DNA from: Kaistella treverensis
GTDB taxonomy: Bacteria > Bacteroidota > Bacteroidia > Flavobacteriales > Weeksellaceae
Assembly: GCF_900114045.1 (NCBI RefSeq)
Contig: NZ_FORQ01000001.1
Span: 310,001-374,000 of the forward strand
Length of the DNA: 64,000 bases
Direction of reading: 5' to 3'
Part shown: positions 1-7,745 of the stretch, one piece after another
Numbering within the stretch: position 1 is the first letter of the stretch
How the letters are laid out: each line of letters opens with the position of its first letter
Position numbers and translations under genes: made by a program
Notes under the pieces: generated by a model
Seen by the model: only the letters and a program-made list of their open reading frames with translations
What the model was told of the DNA's origin: nothing
Database searches by the model: none

Positions 1-364
1 CGATGTCCGTCATTAAAACTTCGTTGTCCGAAACTGCTTTAAAATGATGTTCGTGATGCCACATCGCATAAGGTCCGAATCGCTGTTCATCGACGAAAAA
101 TTTTTGCTCTTCCAGATGCGTGATTTCCGTAATCCAATTGGATTTAATGAAAGGTAAAGCGCCAATTTTGTAAGTGATAATCTGACCTTTGTAAGTTTTA
201 TTTGGCGGATTATTTGTAATTCTGAATTCCATTTCCTTCGGTGTAATTCTGTCTAAATTCGTCGGCAATGTGAAAAATTCCCAGGCTTTTTCTAAAGATA
301 ATGGCAAAACCTGCTCCGAGGTCAGCGTATAAATTCCTGATTGTTTGGTCAAATTAATTTTCAT
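1..364 (-). CDS. SRPBCC family (START-like) protein, 3' end cut by window edge
   Basis: The first about 121 residues are visible, from an ATG at 364 running off the left edge. The start MKINLTKQSGIYTL, then a segment with SLEKAWEFFTLPTNLDRITP and later FGPYAMWHHEHHF, fits the START/polyketide-cyclase-like SRPBCC fold, which binds hydrophobic ligands in a helix-grip pocket. The ATG overlaps the end of the lycopene cyclase gene by 11 bases, so it is translationally coupled as the last visible gene of the carotenoid operon. A role in handling isoprenoid or carotenoid ligands is inferred from position only. Family confidence is good; function is open. Confidence 0.8.
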   Translation of the reverse strand, partial: MKINLTKQSGIYTLTSEQVLPLSLEKAWEFFTLPTNLDRITPKEMEFRITNNPPNKTYKGQIITYKIGALPFIKSNWITEITHLEEQKFFVDEQRFGPYAMWHHEHHFKAVSDNEVLMTDI

Positions 365-1067
365 GGCTGGAACGGAATAATTTTTTCGTTTTCAGATATT
401 CGAAAACCAAAGTGATTGAATACAGAAGCGCGAAACAGTAAAAAGTATCTTCCACCGGAATGGTGCCGAGCCGAATGCCGAGATTTTCGGAATTGTCGTA
501 AAAAACCACGGGATTTTCCGAATAACTTCCCGTCAGCGCAGAATTCACAAAAAAGAAAGGAATAAAAATAATCATAAAACTGAGATAAAATCTTCGGGCA
601 TAACTCCATTCAAAAATAATTTGCAGCAACATCAAAACCGTGAAAAGTCCGATGCAGACGAAAGTGTACATTTTATCGTAATTGAAAACCGACAAAACCA
701 AACCAACTGCAAATAAAATATAAGTAATAAAATGCGTAATTTTTTTAGAAAGAATAATTTGCGGAAAAAAATATTTCAGTGAATAATGGATAAAAACGCT
801 GGCGTAAGGTATTAAAAGGAAAAAAAGCCATTCTTCAATCGGTAATTTTAAGATTCGCCAACCGACTAAATATTGGTCATTAAAACCCCAAACATCATTG
901 TACGCAAAATAGCTGTCCCATAAAATAAAGAAAATCCCGACGGAGATTATCGCCGTAAAATAAGCCTTCCAGTGCTGAATAAAATGCATCCGCTTTTTTT
1001 CAAAACTGAACAGGAAGGGTATTATAAAGCTGAAAAAATCGAGGAGAAGATAATAGTAGGACTGCAA
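354..1067 (-). CDS. Lycopene cyclase, fused CrtYc-CrtYd type
   Basis: Integral membrane enzyme that would cyclise lycopene ends to beta-ionone rings, giving beta-carotene. The 237-residue protein is a tandem of two related membrane halves. Each carries the family hallmark: PIEEWLFF in the first half and PVEDTFYCF in the second, matching the P-x-E-[ED] motifs of the heterodimeric CrtYc and CrtYd subunits of Gram-positive bacteria, here in one chain. About six to seven hydrophobic segments are visible. It lies 3 bases after crtZ and overlaps the SRPBCC gene by 11 bases. No soluble FAD-type CrtY is seen in the window. Function is known from the family and not tested here. Confidence 0.88.
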   Translation of the reverse strand: MQSYYYLLLDFFSFIIPFLFSFEKKRMHFIQHWKAYFTAIISVGIFFILWDSYFAYNDVWGFNDQYLVGWRILKLPIEEWLFFLLIPYASVFIHYSLKYFFPQIILSKKITHFITYILFAVGLVLSVFNYDKMYTFVCIGLFTVLMLLQIIFEWSYARRFYLSFMIIFIPFFFVNSALTGSYSENPVVFYDNSENLGIRLGTIPVEDTFYCFALLYSITLVFEYLKTKKLFRSSHEN

Positions 1068-1070
1068 AAT

Positions 1071-1544
1071 TTATTTTTTTAAAGTGGATAAACGCGCTTC
1101 GCGAAAATATTTCATCGGAACATACAGCATTCCAAAACATTCGCCGTCTTCCTTGCCCAGATGTTTGTGGTGCATTTTATGCGCTTTTCTAAGTCCGCGG
1201 AAATACCAGTTATTGGTTTTGTCAAACCATTTAAAACGGCGGTGGATCAAAACATCGTGAACTAGAAAATAGCAGATTCCGTAAATTAAAATTCCGAGGC
1301 CGACAAAAAACATCCAGTTGATGCCGTCTACTGTTCCGAACCAAAAAAGCAACATGCTTGGAATGGCAAAAACTACGAAAAATGCATCGTTTTTTTCGAA
1401 AACATGCGGATAACCCGGCTGGTGGTGATCTTCGTGAAGATACCAGCCCAAACCGTGCATGATGAATTTATGCGTGAGCCACGTTACTCCCTCCATGGTA
1501 ATTACCACGGCTATCGTTAAAAATATATATCCAGTAAAGTCCAT
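1071..1544 (-). CDS. crtZ: Beta-carotene 3-hydroxylase
   Basis: Membrane diiron hydroxylase of the fatty-acid hydroxylase superfamily that adds 3-OH groups to beta-carotene rings to make zeaxanthin. The 157-residue length is typical of CrtZ. The His clusters expected for the diiron site are visible: HKFIMH near residues 25-30, HEDHH at 37-41, a further HD..IH segment near 113, and HKMHHKH near 133-139. Hydrophobic stretches between them fit four membrane helices. It sits 3 bases downstream of an exported hypothetical gene and 3 bases upstream of the lycopene cyclase, so the operon encodes both ring closure and hydroxylation. Confidence 0.92.
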   Translation of the reverse strand: MDFTGYIFLTIAVVITMEGVTWLTHKFIMHGLGWYLHEDHHQPGYPHVFEKNDAFFVVFAIPSMLLFWFGTVDGINWMFFVGLGILIYGICYFLVHDVLIHRRFKWFDKTNNWYFRGLRKAHKMHHKHLGKEDGECFGMLYVPMKYFREARLSTLKK

Positions 1545-1547
1545 TTT

Positions 1548-2006
1548 TTACAATTTTAAATACGCTTTGATGTAAGTTTTTAGGTCCTTATCAGCCGAAT
1601 TTTTATAATTTCTCGTAAGAAAAGTTCGGTCTTCTTCGATATTCTGATAATAACCCAAAAGTTTGGGTACACTTTCCTGGGTGATAAGCCGCATCAAACG
1701 GACTTCCAGGTTTTTCGGGTCAGATTTTACCGCCGCATCCATCGTTTTTTTACCTTCGTTGAAATAAGACATTTTTTTCAGCGGATTGAAAACGTGTTTC
1801 GCCATAAAAAACTTTCCGACCGCTAAAAATCCGGCGTAAATCGGTTCCTTCGTTTCGTTAAAAGCTGACGAAGATTTTTCAATCAGCATTTTTGCCGCAA
1901 CTTCAGAGTTTTCTCCTTTCTGAAGAAGGGTACGGTAATCTTTAAGGTTTTGAGCGTTGGTGACGTTCATAAAAAAAAGGAGTAATAAAAGGCTAATTTT
2001 TTTCAT
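1548..2006 (-). CDS. Exported helical protein of the carotenoid operon, unknown function
   Basis: A 152-residue protein with a clear signal peptide (MKKISLLLLLFFMNVTNAQ). The rest is almost entirely alpha-helical, with TPR-like spacing in the segment containing FNEGKKTMDAAVKSDPKNLEVRL. I cannot assign a function. Its start shares one base with the crtB stop, and crtZ starts 3 bases later, so it is co-translated with the carotenoid enzymes. It could help place carotenoids or their enzymes at the envelope, but that is inference from context. Export is well supported by the signal sequence. Confidence 0.8.
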   Translation of the reverse strand: MKKISLLLLLFFMNVTNAQNLKDYRTLLQKGENSEVAAKMLIEKSSSAFNETKEPIYAGFLAVGKFFMAKHVFNPLKKMSYFNEGKKTMDAAVKSDPKNLEVRLMRLITQESVPKLLGYYQNIEEDRTFLTRNYKNSADKDLKTYIKAYLKL

Positions 2007-2851
2007 TAAAGCAAATTCAGGTTTTTATTTAAAATCATTTCCCCGAAAAGATAGATTTTTCTTGCATTCGAAACGCGGATTCTTTTGGTTAAAAGAAGTT
2101 CCGGTTTCGTTTTTCTAATTTTTTTAAAGAGATTGAAATAATATTTATACGCCATAAAAACTGCCAGTCTACAGGTTAACGGCAGCATTTTAATTCCGGT
2201 TTTTGCGTGCGCGAAATCCTTTGCAATATCCAGCTCAATTTTTTCCTTATCAGCAGCCGAAAAATTCCGGAAATCTACATTCGGGAAATACGTTCTATCT
2301 AAATCGTTAAAATCTGCGCTTATATCCCGTAAAAAATTTATTTTCTGAAAAGCTGCGCCAAGGCTTTGTGCGTAAGGTTTCAGCTTTTCATATTCTGTCA
2401 CATTTCCGTTTACGAAAACTTTTAAACACATTAAACCCACCACTTCGGCCGAGCCGTAAATATATTCGTTATACTTTTCGTCATTCAGGTTTTTAATTTC
2501 ATCCAAATCCATTTTCATTGAATACAGAAAAGAATCGACAAGATCCTGCGGAATATTTTTTTCGCGCTGTGTAGTGCAGAATGATTGCAAAATTGGGTTC
2601 AGCGAAATGCCGTTTTCGAGAGCGAGGTGATAATTCTGTTCAAATTCCGCCATTAGTTTTGCTTTATCGAAATCGTGAAAAGTATCTACAATTTCATCCG
2701 CCAAGCGTACAAATCCGTAAATATTGTAAATATGCTGGCGGATTTCGGGCTGAAAAAGGGTAGAAGCGCGCGAAAAAGAGGTACTGTAGCGCTCCGTCAC
2801 CAGCCTGGATGACTGACCGCAGACTTCATTAAAAATTTCTAAATTATTCAT
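2006..2851 (-). CDS. crtB: Phytoene synthase
   Basis: Squalene/phytoene synthase family enzyme that condenses two geranylgeranyl diphosphates to phytoene, the first committed carotenoid step. The 281-residue protein has the first Asp-rich motif DEIVD at residues 52-56 and the second around INFLRDISADFNDLDRTYFP, where the Asp residues bind Mg-diphosphate. The start overlaps the crtI stop by 4 bases (translational coupling), and the stop shares a base with the next gene. No geranylgeranyl diphosphate synthase is in the window, so the substrate must be supplied from elsewhere. Confidence 0.93.
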   Translation of the reverse strand: MNNLEIFNEVCGQSSRLVTERYSTSFSRASTLFQPEIRQHIYNIYGFVRLADEIVDTFHDFDKAKLMAEFEQNYHLALENGISLNPILQSFCTTQREKNIPQDLVDSFLYSMKMDLDEIKNLNDEKYNEYIYGSAEVVGLMCLKVFVNGNVTEYEKLKPYAQSLGAAFQKINFLRDISADFNDLDRTYFPNVDFRNFSAADKEKIELDIAKDFAHAKTGIKMLPLTCRLAVFMAYKYYFNLFKKIRKTKPELLLTKRIRVSNARKIYLFGEMILNKNLNLL

Positions 2852-4320
2852 CTGGTCGTGTTTTTTTCATGTTTAAGAATGTAGTCTGTCACCACCTTTC
2901 CGGAGATTAAAGCCGGCGGCACACCAGGTCCCGGAACCGTAAGTTGTCCGGTATAAAAAAGGTTTTTAATCTTTTTATTGGTGATGCTGGGCCGCAGTAC
3001 CGAAGTTTGGAGCAAAGTATTAGCCAATCCGTAAGCGTTTCCGCGGCAGGAGTTGTAACGGTCTTTAAAATCCTGAACGCCGAAACTTCTTTTGAACAGA
3101 ACATTTTTTCGAAGGTCAACGCCTATATTTTTCTGAATTCGATCCATAATCAGCTCGAAATATTGTTCATGAATTTCCGGGCCGTCTTCTAAATCTACCG
3201 CAACAGGAATTAAAAAAAATCCGACTTCTTTTCCTGGCGGACAGAGATCTTTATCTGTTTTTGAAGAAAAATTGGCATAAAAAAGCGGTTTTTTTGGCAA
3301 TTGCGGTTCGTCGTAAATTTCCACCGCGTGCCGGCCAAAATCGGTATCGAAAAACAAATTGTGGTGGTGCAATTCCGGAACTTCTTTATCGAACGCGACA
3401 TAATATAGAAAGGACGACGGTGCGAAAACTTTTTTCATCCAGTAATCGTCGCTGTAATTTTTTTCCGGTTGTTTGAGCAGTTTTTCTGTATGTGCATAAT
3501 CAGCGCCGGAAATTACGATGTCAGCATCAAAGGAATCTGTCGTGGTAATCACTTTTTTTACCACATTGTTTTCTGTTTCAATTTTCGTCACTTCCTGATT
3601 GACGTGGAATTCCACACCCAATTCTTCAGCCAAAGTTACTATGCCACGTGCCACAGCATTAAAACCACCTTTCGGATACCAGGTTCCTAAACCGAAATCC
3701 GCGTGGTTCATAAAATTGTAAAAAGCCGGCGTATTCTGCGGTTTTGCGCCTAAAAATAAAACCGGAAATTCTAAAATACTTTGGAGCTTTGGATTTTTAA
3801 TGTTTTTTCGGACGGTTTCGGAGATATTTTTTACAAACAGCGGAAGACGTGTTGCTGTTTCAAAGCTTACAAGTTCCAGAAGCGATTTTCCAGGATTGTA
3901 AACCAAATCCTGCATCGCGATTTCGTAATTTTTCCGCGAATCCGCCATAAACTTTCTGAGATGCGCGCCACTTCCGGATTCAACTTCTTCGAATTTTTCA
4001 ATGATTTTCTCTGGATCGTCGGAAATATCGATGAAATCGTTTTTACCAAAAACTACGCGGTAAGCCGGCGATAATTTTTCAAGGGAATAATAATCTGAAA
4101 CTTTTTTACTAAAATCAGAAAAAAAACGTTCAAATATATCAGGCATCCAATACCAGCTCGGACCCATGTCAAACTTAAAACCATCTTTTTCCCACATCGA
4201 AGCGCGCCCGCCAAGCTGCTCATTTTTTTCCAGAACCTGCACTGCAAAACCAGCTTTCACCATATAACAGGCAGAAGCGAGCGCAGAAAAACCAGATCCG
4301 ATGATTACAACTTTTTTCAT
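2848..4320 (-). CDS. crtI: Phytoene desaturase (CrtI type)
   Basis: FAD-dependent desaturase converting phytoene to lycopene. The 490-residue protein begins with a Rossmann dinucleotide motif (VVIIGSGFSALASA), followed by the LGGRASMWEKDGFKFDMGPS segment of CrtI-type enzymes. It ends with the second flavin motif GQLTVPGPGVPPALISGK. It is the first gene of the minus-strand carotenoid operon and is divergent from a TetR regulator across 87 bases. A TATTTTTG -7 box lies 16 bases upstream of the ATG. CrtI alone would replace the plant-type desaturase and isomerase set. Confidence 0.94.
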   Translation of the reverse strand: MKKVVIIGSGFSALASACYMVKAGFAVQVLEKNEQLGGRASMWEKDGFKFDMGPSWYWMPDIFERFFSDFSKKVSDYYSLEKLSPAYRVVFGKNDFIDISDDPEKIIEKFEEVESGSGAHLRKFMADSRKNYEIAMQDLVYNPGKSLLELVSFETATRLPLFVKNISETVRKNIKNPKLQSILEFPVLFLGAKPQNTPAFYNFMNHADFGLGTWYPKGGFNAVARGIVTLAEELGVEFHVNQEVTKIETENNVVKKVITTTDSFDADIVISGADYAHTEKLLKQPEKNYSDDYWMKKVFAPSSFLYYVAFDKEVPELHHHNLFFDTDFGRHAVEIYDEPQLPKKPLFYANFSSKTDKDLCPPGKEVGFFLIPVAVDLEDGPEIHEQYFELIMDRIQKNIGVDLRKNVLFKRSFGVQDFKDRYNSCRGNAYGLANTLLQTSVLRPSITNKKIKNLFYTGQLTVPGPGVPPALISGKVVTDYILKHEKNTTR

Positions 4321-4336
4321 TAATTTTATAATGGAA

Positions 4337-4344
4337 CAAAAATA
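4337..4344 (-). promoter_or_regulatory. -7 box of the carotenoid operon promoter
   Basis: Read on the minus strand this is TATTTTTG, matching the Bacteroidota TAnnTTTG -7 element, 16 bases before the crtI ATG. No TTG -33 element is found at the usual spacing, so the promoter may need an activator or be weak. The 87-base divergent region shared with the TetR gene is the natural place for an operator, but I see no clear palindrome in it. Confidence 0.5.
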
Positions 4345-4377
4345 TACTTTTATTTTTTAAATAGAAAATTTTTTTAC

Positions 4378-4385
4378 TAAATTTG
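4378..4385 (+). promoter_or_regulatory. -7 box for the TetR-ABC1-SDR operon
   Basis: TAAATTTG matches TAnnTTTG and lies 22 bases before the ATG of the TetR gene. No good -33 TTG is seen. It sits back to back with the crtI promoter. Confidence 0.5.
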
Positions 4386-4407
4386 TGCTTTAATACACAG
4401 AGAAGAT

Positions 4408-5079
4408 ATGAAAAATACAGAAATAACACAGGAAAATATTTTGGAGCTGTACTCCAACTATGTCCTTCGCAATAACCGAAAGCCGCTGAATGTCTTTACT
4501 TTCTGCGATGATCACGAGATTTCAGAAAGCGATTTTTATTTTTATTACGCCAATTTTGACCAGCTGGAAGCTGATTATTTAAAATATTTCCTTGAGCAAA
4601 CTTTGCTGCTGATTTCCGCGGAAGAATCTTATATAATGGAGACGCCGAAAAATAAGCTGCTTTCTTTTTACTTTACCTTTTTCGAACAGCTTACGTTGAA
4701 CCGGACTTTGGTGATTTACCTCATTGGTCAGGAAAAAAACAACCTTCAGAATTTTAAAAAATTATGGGCTTTAAAGGCCGAATTTTTAAGATTTATAAAA
4801 AGTCTTGATGTTACAGATTCCATGTTGGGAAATTCTTCGGAAAGCAAAATGAAGTTGGAAAGAATTAAAAACAAAGGAATCGAGGAATTTTATTGGGGAC
4901 AGTTTTTGGCAACGCTGAAATTCTGGCTTGATGACACGAGTTCAAACTTCGAAAAAACCGATATTTTCATCGAAAAATCCGTAGACACAGGCATGGATTT
5001 GCTTGACGTAAAACCGTTTAAAAAGCTGCTGGATCTGGGAAAATTTTTATTTAACGAAAAAGTGAGACCCAATTCATGA
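4408..5079 (+). CDS. TetR/AcrR family transcriptional regulator
   Basis: A 223-residue predicted DNA-binding protein. The first about 60 residues form a TetR-type helix-turn-helix (ITQENILELYSNYVL, then FCDDHEISESDFYFYYANFDQL). The long helical C-terminal part would be the ligand-binding and dimerisation domain. Divergent placement from crtI makes it a candidate regulator of the carotenoid operon and of its own operon, by the usual TetR logic. Its stop overlaps the ABC1 kinase start by 4 bases (ATGA). The signal it senses cannot be told from sequence. Confidence 0.85.
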   Translation: MKNTEITQENILELYSNYVLRNNRKPLNVFTFCDDHEISESDFYFYYANFDQLEADYLKYFLEQTLLLISAEESYIMETPKNKLLSFYFTFFEQLTLNRTLVIYLIGQEKNNLQNFKKLWALKAEFLRFIKSLDVTDSMLGNSSESKMKLERIKNKGIEEFYWGQFLATLKFWLDDTSSNFEKTDIFIEKSVDTGMDLLDVKPFKKLLDLGKFLFNEKVRPNS

Positions 5080-6392
5080 AAACATTAGACAAAATTCCTA
5101 CCAGTAAAATACAGCGCGCAAGCAAATTAATTTCCACCGGAGCCAAAGTTGGCGTAAATTATCTGAAATATTACGGTGAAAAAATCACCAAAACCGAAGA
5201 CGAAGCCAAGGAAAATCTGAATAGCAATAATGCTTCAGATATTTATGACAGCTTAAAAGAACTGAAGGGCAGCGCTTTGAAAGTCGCGCAAATGCTCAGC
5301 ATGGAAAAAAATATTCTGCCCGCTGCATATGTAGAAAAATTTTCGCTGTCGCAATTCCAGGTTCCGCCGCTTTCTGCGCCTTTGGTGAACAAAATTTTCA
5401 AAAATTATTTCGGTAAAAAGCCGACAGAATTATTTGATTCTTTCAATAGCACTTCCAGCAATGCGGCGAGCATCGGACAGGTCCACAAAGCTTTTAAAGA
5501 CGGAAAGGAACTCGCAGTAAAAATTCAATATCCCGGAGTTTCCGACAGCATTTCCTCCGATTTGGCGATGGTAAAGCCAATTGCCATGAAAATGTTTAAT
5601 ATAAAAGGCAAAAATTCCGACCAATATTTTAAGGAAGTTGAAGATAAATTGCTGGAAGAAACCGATTATAAACTGGAAATTGAGCAAAGTCTGGAAATCA
5701 GGAAAAAGTGTGAAAATTTGCCGAATTTAATTTTCCCGGATTATTATCCGGAACTGTCGAACAACAAAATCATCACCATGGACTGGATGCACGGCAAGCA
5801 TCTTTCGACTTTCTGTGCGGAAAACACCGATCCGGAAAAAGCAAATAAAGTAGGGCAGGCGCTTTGGGATTTTTATATGTTTCAGATTCATGAGCTGCGA
5901 AAAGTTCACGCCGATCCGCATCCCGGAAACTTTCTGGTGACTGACGACGGAACTTTAACGGCCATAGATTTTGGCTGTATGAAAAGCATTCCGGAGGATT
6001 TTTACGTTCCGTATTTTGAACTTGCGTCAAGAGAAAACCTGAAAAATAAGGCGTTTTTTGACCGGAAATTACTGGAACTGGAAATCATCAGACCTGACGA
6101 TTCACCCGAGGAAAAAGCATTTTTTACCGAAATTTTCTACGACTTGCTTTTCCTGTTTACGACACCATTCCAGGACGAAACTTTCGATTTTTCGGACGCC
6201 AAATTTTTCGCAGCTATTGCAGACCTCGGTCAGAAATACGCGAAAAACACTCAAATTAAAGGTAGAAATGCAAACCGCGGCTCCAAACATTTTATTTACA
6301 TGAACCGTACGTTTTTCGGACTTTTCAATTTGATGCACGAGATTAACGCGAAAGAAATCCGAATTAATAATTATAAGAACTTTACCGACTGA
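5076..6392 (+). CDS. ABC1/UbiB (AarF) family atypical kinase
   Basis: A 438-residue member of the ABC1/COQ8/UbiB protein-kinase-like family. Visible motifs are KVAQ at residues 69-72 (the family KxGQ position, here with Ala for Gly), the Ala-rich nucleotide loop NAASIGQVH around 129-137, the conserved Lys in LAVKIQYPG (149), the catalytic loop HADPHPGN (278-285) and the metal-binding DFG (298-300). Family members support quinone biosynthesis or lipid homeostasis. Flavobacteria use menaquinone, so the target here is unclear. It is translationally coupled to the TetR and SDR genes and lies next to the carotenoid genes. Confidence 0.88.
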   Translation: MKTLDKIPTSKIQRASKLISTGAKVGVNYLKYYGEKITKTEDEAKENLNSNNASDIYDSLKELKGSALKVAQMLSMEKNILPAAYVEKFSLSQFQVPPLSAPLVNKIFKNYFGKKPTELFDSFNSTSSNAASIGQVHKAFKDGKELAVKIQYPGVSDSISSDLAMVKPIAMKMFNIKGKNSDQYFKEVEDKLLEETDYKLEIEQSLEIRKKCENLPNLIFPDYYPELSNNKIITMDWMHGKHLSTFCAENTDPEKANKVGQALWDFYMFQIHELRKVHADPHPGNFLVTDDGTLTAIDFGCMKSIPEDFYVPYFELASRENLKNKAFFDRKLLELEIIRPDDSPEEKAFFTEIFYDLLFLFTTPFQDETFDFSDAKFFAAIADLGQKYAKNTQIKGRNANRGSKHFIYMNRTFFGLFNLMHEINAKEIRINNYKNFTD

Positions 6393-7087
6393 TGAAAAAT
6401 ATTCTGATTATCGGCGCCGGAAAAGGTATTGGTTTAGCGAGCGCAAAACTTTTAAAAACAGAAAATGTTTTCACGGTTTCCAGAAATTTAACCACGGAAT
6501 TAGAGGCATTAAATACAACATTCTATAAAGCCGATGTTACAAAGGATGACCTCTCAGGTTTAAAGCTGCCGGAGGAATTGCACGGTTTGGTTTTCTGCCC
6601 CGGCAGCATCAATTTACGGCCTTTTAACCGCCTCTTGGAAGACGATTTTTTAGCGGATTTTAACCAAAATTTTTTGGGCGCTGTAAAGGTTATTCAGAAA
6701 GTTTTACCTGCTTTAAAGAAATCTCGTGGCGCCAGCATCGTGCTATTCTCCACCGTGGCAGCCAAGCTCGGGATGCCTTTCCACACCTCAATTGCTGCCA
6801 GCAAAGGTGCAATTGAAGGTTTTGCTAAAAGTTTAGCTGCTGAACTTTCTGCTTCCAAAATACGGGTGAATGTAATAGCGCCTTCACTTACCGACACCAC
6901 GCTTGCTGACCACCTTCTCTCCACGGAGGATAAAAAAATCGCCGCAGCAAATCGGCATCCTCTTCAAAGAATCGGCACGCCTGAAGACAGCGCGCAATTG
7001 GTGGAATTTTTACTTTCCGAGAAAAGTTCCTGGATGACGGGTCAAATTATTGGTGTAGACGGAGGTTTAGGTAATATAAAATTATAA
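6392..7087 (+). CDS. Short-chain dehydrogenase/reductase
   Basis: A 231-residue SDR with an N-terminal NAD(P)-binding motif (ILIIGAGKGIGLASAKLL), the structural NAG-like region replaced by FCPGSIN, and a catalytic Ser followed by a Tyr-replacement zone. The expected YxxxK reads SIAASKG, so the usual catalytic Tyr appears to be Ala or Ser here. The C-terminal segment with WMTGQIIGVDGG is typical of classical SDRs. The start shares one base with the ABC1 stop. The altered YxxxK suggests either an unusual mechanism or a non-oxidoreductase role. The substrate is unknown. Confidence 0.82.
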   Translation: MKNILIIGAGKGIGLASAKLLKTENVFTVSRNLTTELEALNTTFYKADVTKDDLSGLKLPEELHGLVFCPGSINLRPFNRLLEDDFLADFNQNFLGAVKVIQKVLPALKKSRGASIVLFSTVAAKLGMPFHTSIAASKGAIEGFAKSLAAELSASKIRVNVIAPSLTDTTLADHLLSTEDKKIAAANRHPLQRIGTPEDSAQLVEFLLSEKSSWMTGQIIGVDGGLGNIKL

Positions 7088-7094
7088 TATCGGT

Positions 7095-7745
7095 ATGGAA
7101 CTAAATTTAGTCATTGAGATTCTGTCGGAGCTTGATACTTTTCAAAAAAGCCAGAACAGCAACCAGCCAACCCTGGAAGATTTTCGGCTGTACCTGAACG
7201 AAAAAGCTTATGAAAGGGAAAATCCGAGAAATCTGACGGAAAAATATGATTTAAAAGTTTTCGACCTCGAAAATGAAATCGCGAAACAGGTGATTATGCT
7301 GGGCCGATATTCTAAGCATTTGATTAAAAAATCACTGGAAAATCACAGCGATCTCATCAACGAAGATTTCACTTATCTTTTCCGCCTCATGGACTATCCG
7401 TCGCTCACGAAGATGCAGCTGATCGAGAAAAACGCGCACGAAAAACAGTCCGGAATTGAAATTATTAAAAGGCTGGTTCGGAATGGTTTGATCGAAGAAA
7501 GTCCCGATGAAAATGATAAAAGAAGCACTCGTATCGCGGTGACTGAAAAAGGGAAAAAAGTTTTTCAGCAAGCAATGCAGGATATCACGGTGGTTTCAAA
7601 AATCATGTGCGGCAAACTTAGTTCGGAAGAAAAGGAGCAGCTGCTGAATTCACTGAAAAAGCTGAATACTTTTCACCATACGGTTTACACGAACCTGCGG
7701 AATGAAGACCCGGAAAAAATCCTGAAAATGGTGGGAAATGGCTGA
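7095..7745 (+). CDS. MarR family winged-helix regulator
   Basis: A 216-residue regulator. An N-terminal extension of about 70 residues precedes a MarR-type winged helix: the recognition region TKMQLIEKNAHEKQSGIEIIKRLVRNGLIEE and the wing SPDENDKRSTRIAVTEKGK are clear. It starts 7 bases after the SDR stop and its end overlaps the photolyase start by 8 bases. It is therefore co-transcribed with redox and light-repair functions and is a plausible regulator of them. The inducing signal is not evident. Confidence 0.85.
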   Translation: MELNLVIEILSELDTFQKSQNSNQPTLEDFRLYLNEKAYERENPRNLTEKYDLKVFDLENEIAKQVIMLGRYSKHLIKKSLENHSDLINEDFTYLFRLMDYPSLTKMQLIEKNAHEKQSGIEIIKRLVRNGLIEESPDENDKRSTRIAVTEKGKKVFQQAMQDITVVSKIMCGKLSSEEKEQLLNSLKKLNTFHHTVYTNLRNEDPEKILKMVGNG

